From positions 1,918,799-1,982,798 of the forward strand of contig NW_021167087.1 of assembly GCF_003711515.1 (NCBI RefSeq): a stretch of DNA of 64,000 nt. Reading direction: 5' to 3'. The position numbers were made by a program, and so were the translations under genes. Positions 23,532-33,567 of the stretch are shown piece by piece (positions within the stretch are counted from its first letter, which is position 1; every line of letters starts with the position of its first letter). Below the pieces are notes generated by a model. That model was not told where the DNA came from. It saw nothing but the letters and a program-made list of their open reading frames with translations, and did not search any database. This stretch comes from Sodiomyces alkalinus F11 (taxonomy: Eukaryota > Ascomycota > Sordariomycetes > Glomerellales > Plectosphaerellaceae).

Positions 23532-25086
23532 GATGATCTCTGATTCCTCTTGGGGTTAGACAGAGACAACAATGGCGTCTTGGGGTCTCGGGGTCTCAGG
23601 GTCTCAGGGGCACAAGTGCGTGAAAACCGATAGCCGTTGCCGCAACGAGGAGAGGGGAGACGTGAGCTGGTCTGAGTGTGCAAACGGTGGCCTTCCGGAG
23701 ACTATCCCGAGGGAGGAGTACTCATGAACTCTTGTTGAAGTGGCTGTACATAACCCTAACGATGCGCCTCAATTCACGTTTGGTTGCTACCTACCTTAGC
23801 ATTCGATTCGATTGTGATATGCAGCTTTGGTAGGGTTGTTGTGAGGGGTAGAGCTTCGGCTACTTGCGCTTGGAGGTGGACGGGTCTCAGGTACGAGAAT
23901 GATGTAATACGTTGTAGGCCATTTCTTGGCACACCAATGGAGCTGGACACGTACCTGCACCAGACAGTACACTGTACCATAAGCCGAAGCGAGAGCATCT
24001 GAAGTTGATTGAACATAATGCTTCCAATACCTACCTACTACCTATAATATGCACCCCAATAACCAAAGGAACATTCACGGCCATACGATAAGAAACAAGT
24101 TGTTTGGTTCCAGGAAGTTTGGGTTGGAGGGCGAGGTTGGGCACGTCGCTCAGCCCATATCCTTTGACACGTCTGTGCCTGAGAAAGCCCGCGTGTCTTT
24201 TCGTGTGCGCATGCGTATTCGTAACGTCAGCTAGTCATTGGCATGGAATACGGTTGCCTAGCCGTGGAACAGGCTTTGCTAGAAGAACGATGGTAAGAGA
24301 AGCTCGTGGTACAATGCTGATACTTTGTGGAATGTAATTATCACCGCGATCCGTTTAGTCAAATTCCTTGGACGTGATCAATTCGAAGATGAGAGATGTA
24401 GATGAGAGATGTAGACGAATACCACTGTGAGGCAGTGAGGCAAGCAGTGGTGGGAAGAGTTGGCAAAAGACCTTTCGCTCGGTTGCCAGTGCCAGACAGT
24501 GCATAGAAACAGTCATGACGCGGGTAATGCTGTGTATACAGTCGTATACAGTTCGTGCTCATGAACTTGTGGAGTCTCAAATAACAAGGTGGAGAACCCA
24601 AGTGTTAGGCCAAGCAGTCGGAAGGTGTGTCCCAGCCTCCATTCTGCAATCAGGCAACGTAACCTGCCGGAACAGCAAACAGGAAAGAAGACGAAGAAAA
24701 AAACACGCATCTTCCTCCCTTGCCCTTTTACTTACCATCAAACACCAGACGTCGATCGTCATCCATCAGCATACCCACTCTAGAGACTTTCCGGACGGGC
24801 ATCTGAACTTTTGGAACCATTATCCCATTGTCGGCCGGCTAACTACCCAACTCTACGATCAATCAGGCCAGCCAAGCGTCCGCTGCATCGTGCCCATACA
24901 TCCGTCCGTTTTATTGCGGCGCACCATCCCACAAGTATCACCGTCAACCTGAGCTACCAACGGCTTGTTTCTCGCCCTTAGATTTGGTCAAAGTCGGGAT
25001 CGAATCTCCTCCGTCAACCTCGGCCGACTCATACCCATCTCCATATTCGAAGACCGCGTCGGCGCATTCCCGACTACACCATCATC
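23532..25086. other. Divergent intergenic region
   Basis: Spacer of 1.55 kb between the ornithine cyclodeaminase-like gene and TVP18, holding both promoters. A GGGTCTC/GGGTCTCAGG short repeat lies at about 23,583-23,610. The longest open frame (24515-24952) shows no family features. Confidence 0.5.
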
Positions 25087-25936
25087 ATGTCTATCGCAGA
25101 CGAGTTCAGGACCCGCAACTTCAGTATGTTCATTCCCTAGCCGGCTCCTGTCCTGGCATCCGCGAGGAGCGTTTTGTGTTACTAACGTCGTTGGCGCGCA
25201 GGCATCTATGGCCAATGGTGAGCTACTCCCGCTCCCGGATTGCCCTCGAGCACCCCTTTGTTTGCGTCGACTTGCTTCACGACCACGACCAGCCCTACTC
25301 GGTTTTCCCTCCCTTCGACTCTCTTATCGAGGATGGCGTGTCGAGAGACCTTCGACAGGGCTTCAATGCTCGCCCAGCCGGCATGGCTGCTTCTATTTTC
25401 GTTGCGATCAGGCCTGGCCTTTTGCTAACCGGAACACTCCTAACCTAGGCTCGGCATTCTGGCCATGATTCTGTGCCTCGCACTGGGTATCGCCAACATC
25501 TTCACTTTTCGCCCGATTATCATCGTCTTCTGTGCCCTTGCCATGTAAGAATACTTACCCCTACTTGCCTCCAACGCCCTCAGTGTGTTGGCTTTGGAGG
25601 GTCTTCAGCTAAATCATTTCTGATCGTCATCTCAGCGCATCGGCTTTCATCATCCTCTTCACGGAGGTCCCCCTTCTCCTCCGCATCTGCCCGACCTCAC
25701 CAAAGTTCGACTCGTTCATCCGTAAGATTTCGACCAACTACCTCCGTGCCGCTGTATACATCATCATGGCCGTTGTTCAGTTCCTCAGCGTCCTCGACGT
25801 GAGAACCTCGCTCATCGCTGCCGGTGTCTTCCTCTCCCTGGCCGGTCTCTGCTACCTTTTTGCCGCCATCCGGGGCCAGGAGTTTGTCAATTCCAAGACT
25901 CTCGGTGGTCAGGGCGTCGCCCAGATGGTCGTCTAA
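25087..25936 (+). CDS. TVP18: Golgi apparatus membrane protein TVP18, four exons
   Basis: Exons 25087-25123, 25202-25217, 25449-25544 and 25636-25936 sum to 450 nt, 149 residues, the expected size. TVP18 is a small tetra-spanning protein of late Golgi (Tvg) vesicles, implicated in vesicle trafficking. The spliced start reads MSIADEFRTRNFSIYGQW, then come hydrophobic helices at roughly 20-38, 42-58, 84-101 and 108-124. Exon 2 is only 16 nt and supplies IYGQ plus part of the flanking codons. Branch sites ACTAAC and CCTAAC precede the acceptors of introns 1 and 2. The C-terminus (GGQGVAQMVV) is hydrophilic then apolar and has no retrieval signal I recognise. Confidence 0.93.
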
Positions 25937-26814
25937 ACGACGTCCCCGTTGCCACACACCAATGCGCCTTGCTGGAACCCCACCAGCTGCAGGCGTTTCT
26001 TACTTGTCTGGGGAGAAGAATAATTTGCCTTGACCATTGACGCTAGGACGGCAGAAGGAAAGAAGTGGTAACTGCGACTATGGGGGGAAGAAAACCTTGA
26101 AGAGAGATGACCATTCCACGCGGCGGGATGGAAAAGCAATGAGGCAAAGGGGGCGGCTTGACAGCCAGACGCTTGCTGCGTCTCTAGTTGTTAGTGTATG
26201 AGAAGAAGGCCAGAGGCCAAGACAGAGGGTGACAGAAAAAGGGAGCGCGGTGAACCGTGTTTATTATTACGTCTTTGTTCTCAAATCGGCAAGCGTCCAT
26301 CATGATATCCTTGCTCAGAACCTGGAACGGAGCTATTTGGCGTCCGAGTCGAAGCTCGGGGTAGTTTTCGTAAAGTTGCCGAGGGATATCTCCCAGAAGC
26401 CTTTTTTTTCGACAGAAATATGACGAGTTGACTTTTTTCTCTTCTGATTTTTCCCCTGACAAAATTGCGCCCACCTCTCTTGTAGATCCCTCATGCTCGC
26501 AAGCCGGGGAACAGGATTTACCTTGATAGTACTGTGCGCCGGGTGTGATATTCCGTGCCTCCAGGAGGACCTGTATAAAAAGAAAGCTATTCGACCATAT
26601 CAAGAAACTTCATCAAGGCCAATAATTCAACGCGTTCATCAGGGACCATTGGAGACTGTCCAGGAGAACTACTCTATATACATGCATGTCCAATTAAAGG
26701 CATACCCGGGATCTTTACCCACCCTCCGATACGTCCCTGGTCGTCTTTCGACCAGAACCTAGGCGCTCATCTGTATCTGCTGGAACCCACACCCGGTCCA
26801 TCCGATTCACCCCT
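25937..26814. other. Convergent intergenic region
   Basis: Spacer of 878 nt between the 3' ends of TVP18 and the F-box gene. I see nothing beyond probable 3' UTRs. Confidence 0.55.
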
Positions 26815-28767
26815 CTAAAAGTGGTCGGGGCTCCAGAACCGTCTATCCCAGCGATGCCACCTCGCTCCCTCAGGAGGGGTCCAAGGCCGCCCACCCCACT
26901 GTTGCACCAACAGGGGCGAAAACGTGTAGATGCCCAAGCCGGGATACCCGTCCTCGAGGGGCGGCAGCATCCCAGTCCCGGTCTCCAGGAAGGCGAACTG
27001 TGCCGTCTCGGCCTGCCAGCCCCGCCGGGACGCCGCTTTACCCACGAGCGGGCCGACGTGAGATTCGCCCTCGGCGACCAGGCGCATCTCGGCCACGGCG
27101 CCGGGGAGACCGACGTAGAAGGCGTCGGCGGCGTTGGAGGACTTTGCGAGGGAGTGGATGCGGGAGGGCAGGCTGCGGCGGCTCGAGGTGCTGCTGCTTC
27201 TGTTGCTGCTGCTGCTGGGCTGGAGGATGAGGCAGGCGTTGGGGTGGTAGTCGTCTTCGCGCGCCAGGCGGTGGAAAGTACAGACCGTGTTCTCGGCGTG
27301 GTTGCAGCGACTGTGGACTAGGTCGGGCCGAGGGCGGCGGTGTGGTAGAGGCAGGCTCCAGTCTGCGTCGGGAGGGGCGGGAAAGGGGGGCGAAGGAGAG
27401 CAGGGGAGGGCGTCGGTGTAACGGTATTCGGCGTGGTGTTCTGGCCAGCGGAAATCAAACGTCTTGAGGTGAGGGTACTCGTTGCTGCCGGCCACGAAAT
27501 GGTGTGCGCCCCAGGTGAGGAGGGAGGAAGTGGTCTCTTCGGGTTGGAAGAGGTCGCGGTATATCATGTCGTAAGGGGATGGGGTTCGCGTGTCGAGCAG
27601 TCTGACGGTACCATCGTCCCAGGCGGTCAGGAGTAGGTTGCCGCTTCCGCTCTGGCCAGCCGAGAGACCGGCCGTGGGAATGACCTCGAGAGCCCGTATG
27701 GTCGTTTTGACACTTCTTGACAGATTGCGCAGAAGACGATCACTCTTATCCACCACTTTTGGGACGAGTCCTGTTGGCGTGGCCTGTAACCAGCGTAAGG
27801 GGACGGGATCCCCGCCCAGCGCGCAGGCGATGGTGTCGTTTGTCAGGGCTTTCGCGCTGTGAATGAATAATGAACGGTCGTCACTGCCATGAAAGGTGTG
27901 CGAGTCGAGGGAGAAGGTCTCTAATGGGATAGCCTCGCTCATAGACGATGAGCGCAAGGGGAAAATGTTAATTGTTGCCCGGTTTCCCGCTACGATGGAT
28001 GTCTGGTTCGGGCAGACATCTACGTATGCCGCAGCTTCCCACGTCGCAGCCTTAACATGAGACGGTGGTTCCGGCAGACGAAATGTTTCGACGACATTGC
28101 TCGCATTCCCCCTTTCTGCGGAGATGAGATGCAGCTCGCCGGAAGCCCGGCCGATCAGCATGCCCAGCTTGCCGCCAGGCTCGATGAGCTTGATGGCCGT
28201 CACATCGCCCTTGGCGGGACTGTACCCGTTCCTCCGACCCTCGAAGCAGAACCATGCGTCCCCTTCTCCCGAGTTACCACCACCACCACCACCACCACCA
28301 CCATTGCTCCTCCTGCGGTCGCTCCCGCTGCTCGCCAGGGGGCGAAACCGACCGACAATGTCCTCGCCGGCACCCCAAACGACGAGCTCGAAGCTGTCAT
28401 TCCAGACACGAGCAGCGTCGAGTGCAGGCGAGAAGGGATGATGGAGCCTTCTACTGTGCTGACCTGCGAAGAAGTTGCTCTGTGGCGACTGCGCGTGGGT
28501 ATATGCGACGGGGAGCAAGCTCTTCCGGTCCCAGCTGCGGGACTGAGCGGTCAGAGCGGCGGCGAGTTCGTCCCATCGGCCATCGCGGGGCTCGCTGACG
28601 GCATATGTGGCGAAACGGTGCCTGACAAAGGAGCGCCAGCCTCCACCCTGGTGCACGGTCCTGTGTAAGGCCCTGCAGGCACGCGAGACGTTGGCGACGT
28701 CCCGGGCTGTGGTGAGATGGGAGAGGATCTCGAGGATGGCGTCGTCGGAGAGCTGGTCCAGAGACAT
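26815..28767 (-). CDS. F-box protein with WD40-like repeats
   Basis: A single-exon gene of 650 residues. I start at MSLDQLSDDAILEIL because the F-box begins there; the 40 in-frame codons upstream look like untranslated sequence. F-box proteins recruit substrates to SCF ubiquitin ligases through Skp1. The F-box covers about residues 2-48 (LSDDAILEILSHL, NVSRACRALHR). The rest resembles a degenerate beta-propeller; the clearest blade is LLLTAWDDGTVRLLDTRTPS near residue 390. A run of nine glycines and a Ser/Arg-rich stretch sit in probable loops. The substrate is unknown. Confidence 0.8.
   Translation of the reverse strand: MSLDQLSDDAILEILSHLTTARDVANVSRACRALHRTVHQGGGWRSFVRHRFATYAVSEPRDGRWDELAAALTAQSRSWDRKSLLPVAYTHAQSPQSNFFAGQHSRRLHHPFSPALDAARVWNDSFELVVWGAGEDIVGRFRPLASSGSDRRRSNGGGGGGGGGNSGEGDAWFCFEGRRNGYSPAKGDVTAIKLIEPGGKLGMLIGRASGELHLISAERGNASNVVETFRLPEPPSHVKAATWEAAAYVDVCPNQTSIVAGNRATINIFPLRSSSMSEAIPLETFSLDSHTFHGSDDRSLFIHSAKALTNDTIACALGGDPVPLRWLQATPTGLVPKVVDKSDRLLRNLSRSVKTTIRALEVIPTAGLSAGQSGSGNLLLTAWDDGTVRLLDTRTPSPYDMIYRDLFQPEETTSSLLTWGAHHFVAGSNEYPHLKTFDFRWPEHHAEYRYTDALPCSPSPPFPAPPDADWSLPLPHRRPRPDLVHSRCNHAENTVCTFHRLAREDDYHPNACLILQPSSSSNRSSSTSSRRSLPSRIHSLAKSSNAADAFYVGLPGAVAEMRLVAEGESHVGPLVGKAASRRGWQAETAQFAFLETGTGMLPPLEDGYPGLGIYTFSPLLVQQWGGRPWTPPEGARWHRWDRRFWSPDHF
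28275..28303 (+). repeat. (ACC)n trinucleotide run in the F-box gene
   Basis: Read on the minus strand this encodes a run of nine Gly in the F-box protein, likely length-variable. Confidence 0.9.
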
Positions 28768-29889
28768 GACAATAATGTGAATGTTGCTGCTTGCGTGGTT
28801 GTGACTTGGCCCTGGCGACGACAGCTGTGGAGGATAGGTAAAGAAGAGGACAATATGGCTTTGTGGTATCAATAGAATGAGAAACAATGTATAACCATGT
28901 GCGTGGTTAAGATTGGAGCTAGAGTAAAGAAACTTGTAAGAATGGCCAGGTCAGATAAGACAGTGCAAAGTCGCTTGCATCCTCCGCGGCCTGCCGTGTC
29001 TTTTTGTTATTATTTCTTGTTTCCTTTTTTTTTCCCTTTTTTCCTTTCTTTTTACACTTCTGCCCTTTTTCTGTGCTTTCCCACTCTTCACCTTCAGGAA
29101 GGCCTCTCACCTTGCGACAACTCAGGTAAGGGTATGTTTATGGCCGTAGCTGCGCCCCATAACACACTCACTATAGAGAGGAAAAATAAGGGGACGAAAT
29201 GGACGATAAACGGGGAACTACCCTGGTCTAGGAACGTGTAGGAAGGATGGACCTGGCTGATTGCCTTGACGATATATATGCGATTCTTTGGTGTTTTCGA
29301 CCTGTGACGTTTTTTTTTGGCGGAGCACTCCAATATGCTTACATAAGGTACGGAGCGTTATCTCCATGACTGTCTTACGTCATCCCACACTTTGTTACAC
29401 CCCACCACCGTCCAACCGTCTTCGCTCTAACGGCCAACCCGCCGCTCACTTAATTTAGCTACATCGCATTCGATTGCTAGAAGTCTCTCTATTGTTTCGT
29501 AACGACAACAAAAGGGGCATTAGTGAGATGTAGTGAGATGCAACATAAATTAGGGCAAAGCAAACTATATAGACTGGAAGTTAGGAGTAATGCAAAGTGA
29601 AGATATTGTCGGTTTCTAGGCTATCCCAACGCCACTGCTCCCCAAATCCATGATATAAACGCCAGGTACCCCGAATCCGTGATAGAACTAGCCACCGTCT
29701 ACCTATCCCTACCACCTTGTTGCCCGAGTTCCGGGACTCCACCGTGAGCTGAAAACAGCATCTATCGCATCGACGCCCGAGAAATGAGGAAACAGGGGAC
29801 AGGATGTGCAAAAACGCCCAGAACAGATTCCTGCCACCCCGGGCGAGACAGAAGGGGGGCAAGAGAACAAAACCAATGAAGAAAACCGG
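28768..29889. other. Intergenic region
   Basis: Spacer of 1.1 kb between the F-box start and the stop of the next minus-strand gene. It includes a T/C-rich plus-strand run (about 28,998-29,090) and a CTTACATAAGGTACGG motif (about 29,338-29,353). No gene is seen. Confidence 0.55.
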
Positions 29890-31704
29890 TCAGTACAGCA
29901 TCCGATCCTCGATTGACCTCCTCTGCGTCCCCGAACCGCCATAAAGAATCTCCATGAGCTTGCCCTTCTGCTTCGTCCGCACGCCCTCGAGGTAGTCGCC
30001 GACTTCCTCCAGCCCGCGGATCTGCTCCTCGAGCGTCAGCGTGCTCGAGTCGACGCTCCGCACCAGCGGGCTGACCAGCTTGCGGCGGAGGCTCTCCAGG
30101 TTCGCCTTGAGGGTGAGGAGCTTGCCGTTGTGCTCGACGAGGATGCCCTTGTTGCGCACCGTCTTCTCCCGCACGTTCTGCAGCAGCAGCCGGTTCCGCT
30201 CGTACTTGGCCACCTCGTTCGCGTTGGCCCCCAGGATCCGCGTCCACAGGGAGCTGAGGAGGTCGGCGTGCATCTCGTCCTGGGCGCTGGCTTCGCGGTT
30301 GACCGTGCGCGCCAGGTTCAGGAACTGCCGGTCGATGGCCTCGAAGAGGGCGAAGAGCGCGAGCGAGTGCTGCAGCTCCGTGTTGATGGCCTCTTCTAGC
30401 ACGGCTAGGAACTCGTTGAAGGTCCGCTGGAGCGTCTGCCGGGTGCGCTGCGGCTTGGACATGCCGAACACATACGTCGTCAACATGCCCAGGCGCGTGG
30501 GGTGGCCGGCGGGCGTCTCGAGGACGCCGGCCGCCGACAGGAGGTTGTGGAGGTTGTCAAAGGCCGAGGCCAGCGGCGGGGATGGGAGCTGTTCCACGTG
30601 CGACAGTTCCCTGCGCGCCCAGTCCATGACGATGAGGATGCCGTCGATGTCGCCGTCGACATTCGCGAAGAACCTGGTCAGCTCAATCGCGAGCGTCTTC
30701 AAGCTCTCGCTCAGTTCGTCGAGCTCCTTGACGATGACGGGTGCAGAGGTCATGTTACTCGTCCGCACGCTCTCGCCCAGGTCCCACACCGCCACGCCCG
30801 TCGCCTGTAGATCGCCCACTTGCGATGCGCCGCCCTCGGAGAAGTAGATGAGCGGCTCGAAAGCACGCGCTACGCCCGCCACTTTAATCAGATCCGGGAC
30901 TGGTGTCGGGGCAGCAGGCGCGAATAGATTCCGTGTAGCCATGATGGAGAGGAGGGCGACGAGAGTGGAGATGATGATGGACGACCAAGACCGGGTTGCA
31001 GCCTGCCACCTTCTGCGGACAAAGTTGAATGCCGACTCGATAGGTTCTGTCCGATGCTGGACTTCTGCGCGCAATGCGAATCGAATGTCTTGAGAGCACG
31101 ATTAGCACTTGATGACTCTACAGGTGGAACTTGATCCTTTGCTAAGAGAAGGAAAGGAAAGGGAAGAGGAAAAGAAAAAAAGAAAAACGGAAAAACGAAA
31201 AAAAAGGAACAAAAGAAAAACCGACTCACAATTATCAGGCGCATCTTGGGTTGCCCTACCGTGTGGGCGTGACTCCTGCACGTTTATGCCGGCGGTGTCA
31301 ACTCTGGGACCCGGACTGGGTGAGCGCGCCTTTTCCGGGCTCATGCTGCCGGTGGGCAAGCGCGTGCGTATGGCCTTATCAAGCACATCGTCGCCCTCGT
31401 CAGCGTCGTGTTCCGGGCTCGACTCGCGCGAGGACCGGTCGGGAAAAGCGTCCAGGATGCGGTTAGTTCTCCGCCAGAAGCCGCTGTCGCGACGGCCGTT
31501 TTCCAGGCGGCGCCAGGCCGGAGGACTGTAGCCACCTGGTGAGTCTATCGGGTCGGGCATGTCGCTCTCGTTGTCGTCGGAGCGGAAGCCCGAATGGTGC
31601 GAGGGATAGCCGAAGGTCGGCTTGGGCGGAGTCGTCGGCTCGAAGTCTTGCAGTGAGGCGTCGAGATGATCCAATGGATCGAGGCGATGATAGGTGGTTG
31701 TCAT
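29890..31704 (-). CDS. Uncharacterised fungal single-pass membrane protein with helical C-terminal region
   Basis: Exons 31704-31230 and 31088-29890 sum to 1674 nt, 557 residues. I do not recognise a named family. Residues 1-158 are hydrophilic, Pro/Ser/Asp-rich and probably disordered, starting MTTTYHRLDPLDHLD. An amphipathic basic stretch (FNFVRRRWQAATRSW) leads to one transmembrane helix (about 194-213, SSIIISTLVALLSIMATRNL). The remaining 340 residues are predicted mostly helical, with heptad-like leucines (ELDELSESLKTLAIELTRF; NGKLLTLKANLESLRRKLV). Such a layout fits a tail facing the lumen or an organelle matrix. The acceptor CTCAAG at 31089 was chosen because the next AG (31062) would create a stop. 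The protein ends RSIEDRMLY. Confidence 0.8.
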
Positions 31705-32330
31705 GGCGGGCCCCCGTGGCCTCGACCTCGGATCCAGTCTCGGACTGCGGTAAAGGGGGCAGAGCTTTCCACGAGCCTATGTTGGTGAACTTGGTAAGGG
31801 CGGTAGAAGGGAGCGCAAGAGCACTCGAGGTCTCGGCCTGTGTCTTTGCGGTGCTCCTGGGTCTGACGTATCGAAAGTTGGGCAGCAAGGTCGGCGTCCA
31901 AGAGACCTGGACGATGTAGAGGTAGACGAAGACGAAGGCTAATACTAGTGAGGCGATGTAGGCGCTAGGTGCGATGGTGATACTCAGAAGCGAAACGTTG
32001 TTGTTGACTGTGACGAGAGAGTACATGGAGTGGGATTGCAAGTCAATGAAAATGAAAACGTCCCAGGCCTGAGCCTGTAAGAACCGAAAAGGATACAGTA
32101 ACCCAGAAATAGATGATGGGTAAGGGGTACGAATACTGAGAAGAAAGGAAGATTGTGAATTCACAATAGGAAGGGGTTGAAGAGTGAGTCTCTATCCTTT
32201 CCGATCGTCAGTTACCGGAATACCGGAATAGGTTGGGGGCTTCTTGCTTTTCCTCTTTGCGCATTCAGAAAAAAGGTGAGGAGTGCTTCATGGACAATAG
32301 AGAATAATAGAGATAACATGTATGATTGGT

Positions 32331-32362
32331 AGATAGGTAGGTAGGTAGGTAGGTAGGTAGGT
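32331..32362 (+). repeat. (GGTA)n microsatellite
   Basis: About seven tandem TAGG/GGTA units. Confidence 0.92.
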
Positions 32363-32496
32363 GTAGGCCTTGTCTTCTTGTCCAGCGTTTTGAGGGGGGC
32401 GAATCAAGGCCTCTGGCATGCAGGGAGAGAGAGAGGTGGGTGGAAAATGGGCGAGGTTGGGTTTTGGGGCCGAAGAGTGAGTGAATCACGGATTCA

Positions 32497-32514
32497 CCCC
32501 CCCCCCCCCCCCCC
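32497..32514 (+). repeat. Homopolymer C18
   Basis: Eighteen consecutive C on the plus strand. Confidence 0.95.
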
Positions 32515-32753
32515 TTCTTTCCTCGATCCGTACCTATACCGTCCTTACCTATCGTTCCTTTGCCGAGCGGTACGTCGTTACTGGTTACGTGATATGGCCT
32601 GCCAGAGCGAGGAATCAATATATCCAATCATGTCCTGTCCATCGAGGCCAGTTTCAACGGCCACCCCCTGGAGCAAAGGACATAACTACGGTACAGTCCG
32701 TTTGGAGTTGAACCGCTCGCGTCAAGTCATGTGGCTGGCCATAGAATGGGCCT

Positions 32754-32766
32754 GGGGGGGGGGGGG
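32754..32766 (+). repeat. Homopolymer G13
   Basis: Thirteen consecutive G on the plus strand, 240 nt downstream of the C18 run and complementary to it. Confidence 0.95.
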
Positions 32767-33373
32767 TGCCAAAGTGAAAACAATCGAGGAGACTGAGTGG
32801 TGCCGTAGAGGTGGACGAGGACTTTTCACGAGGAACTTGTGACGTCGACCTGGACGTGGAGGGAGAAAGGAAAAAAGTCAGAAGTCGTCGTCGGATTCGA
32901 GTTCACACGTCAAGACCGCGCGCGGTACGAACCGCGTTTTTATCGACTCTATGGTGAGTTATGATGACCCGACTCGACTGGGCACGGTGCTCTGATGGAT
33001 CGTTTGCTGACCGATTGCCGTTTGGATGCAGCGACGTGGCGGAGAAGGGAGAATTGCTCAACGAATGAATATCCACGACGATCAACTTTCTGTCATATGT
33101 ATATTACCCTTGTATACCCTTACAACTCGACGGGGCACCGCGAAGTGGGGCTGTATGCGAATCACCTGCCACATCTTGTTTGTGCCTATCTTATCACCCC
33201 GCACCTTGATAAGGTACGTGTAAGTAAATTCTTATCGGGATAGCTCCCTCCATCTAAGGTATCCATCCATGCCTCCCGGCCTCTCGTTTACAGCGTCCTT
33301 TTCGGTGTCATGTCCATGGATTCATCTACGAAGCAATGGAAAGCCCCAACATATAGAGAAGACAGGGACCCAT

Positions 33374-33407
33374 GATAATAATAATAATAATAACAACAAT
33401 AATAATA
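33374..33407 (+). repeat. (AAT)n imperfect microsatellite
   Basis: About eleven AAT/AAC units, in or near the 3' UTR of the stress-protein gene. Confidence 0.9.
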
Positions 33408-33567
33408 GCTAGCCACAAGCAAACAAATCAAGTCAGCAACGAAACCACTTATCGCTCATTATCCCCAAGTTCGCTTTCCTTCCAACATCCTGCGACGTTG
33501 GAATGATGACTGACCCAGTCTAATACATCGTCGCCATGTCTCGTTTACCCTTCGCCGTAGACCCTCC

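Larger units (their letters stand above)
31705..33567. other. Intergenic region rich in simple repeats
   Basis: Spacer of 1.86 kb between the membrane-protein start and the stop of the stress-protein gene. It carries a GGTA repeat, a C18 run, a G13 run and an AAT repeat (listed separately). An open frame overlapping the membrane-protein start from 32164 is discussed in the findings. Confidence 0.55.

Noticed and set aside
28057..28668. 203-codon plus-strand frame within the F-box gene
   Set aside because: Antisense shadow containing a Thr run created by the ACC repeat.
30041..30847. 268-codon plus-strand frame inside the unknown membrane-protein gene
   Set aside because: Arg/Ser-rich composition typical of antisense to a GC-rich exon; the sense gene has coherent splicing and a membrane helix.
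32331..32362. Tandem GGTA/TAGG units as telomeric repeat or CRISPR
   Set aside because: The unit is four bases without spacers, is not TTAGGG, and lies between ordinary genes; it is a microsatellite.
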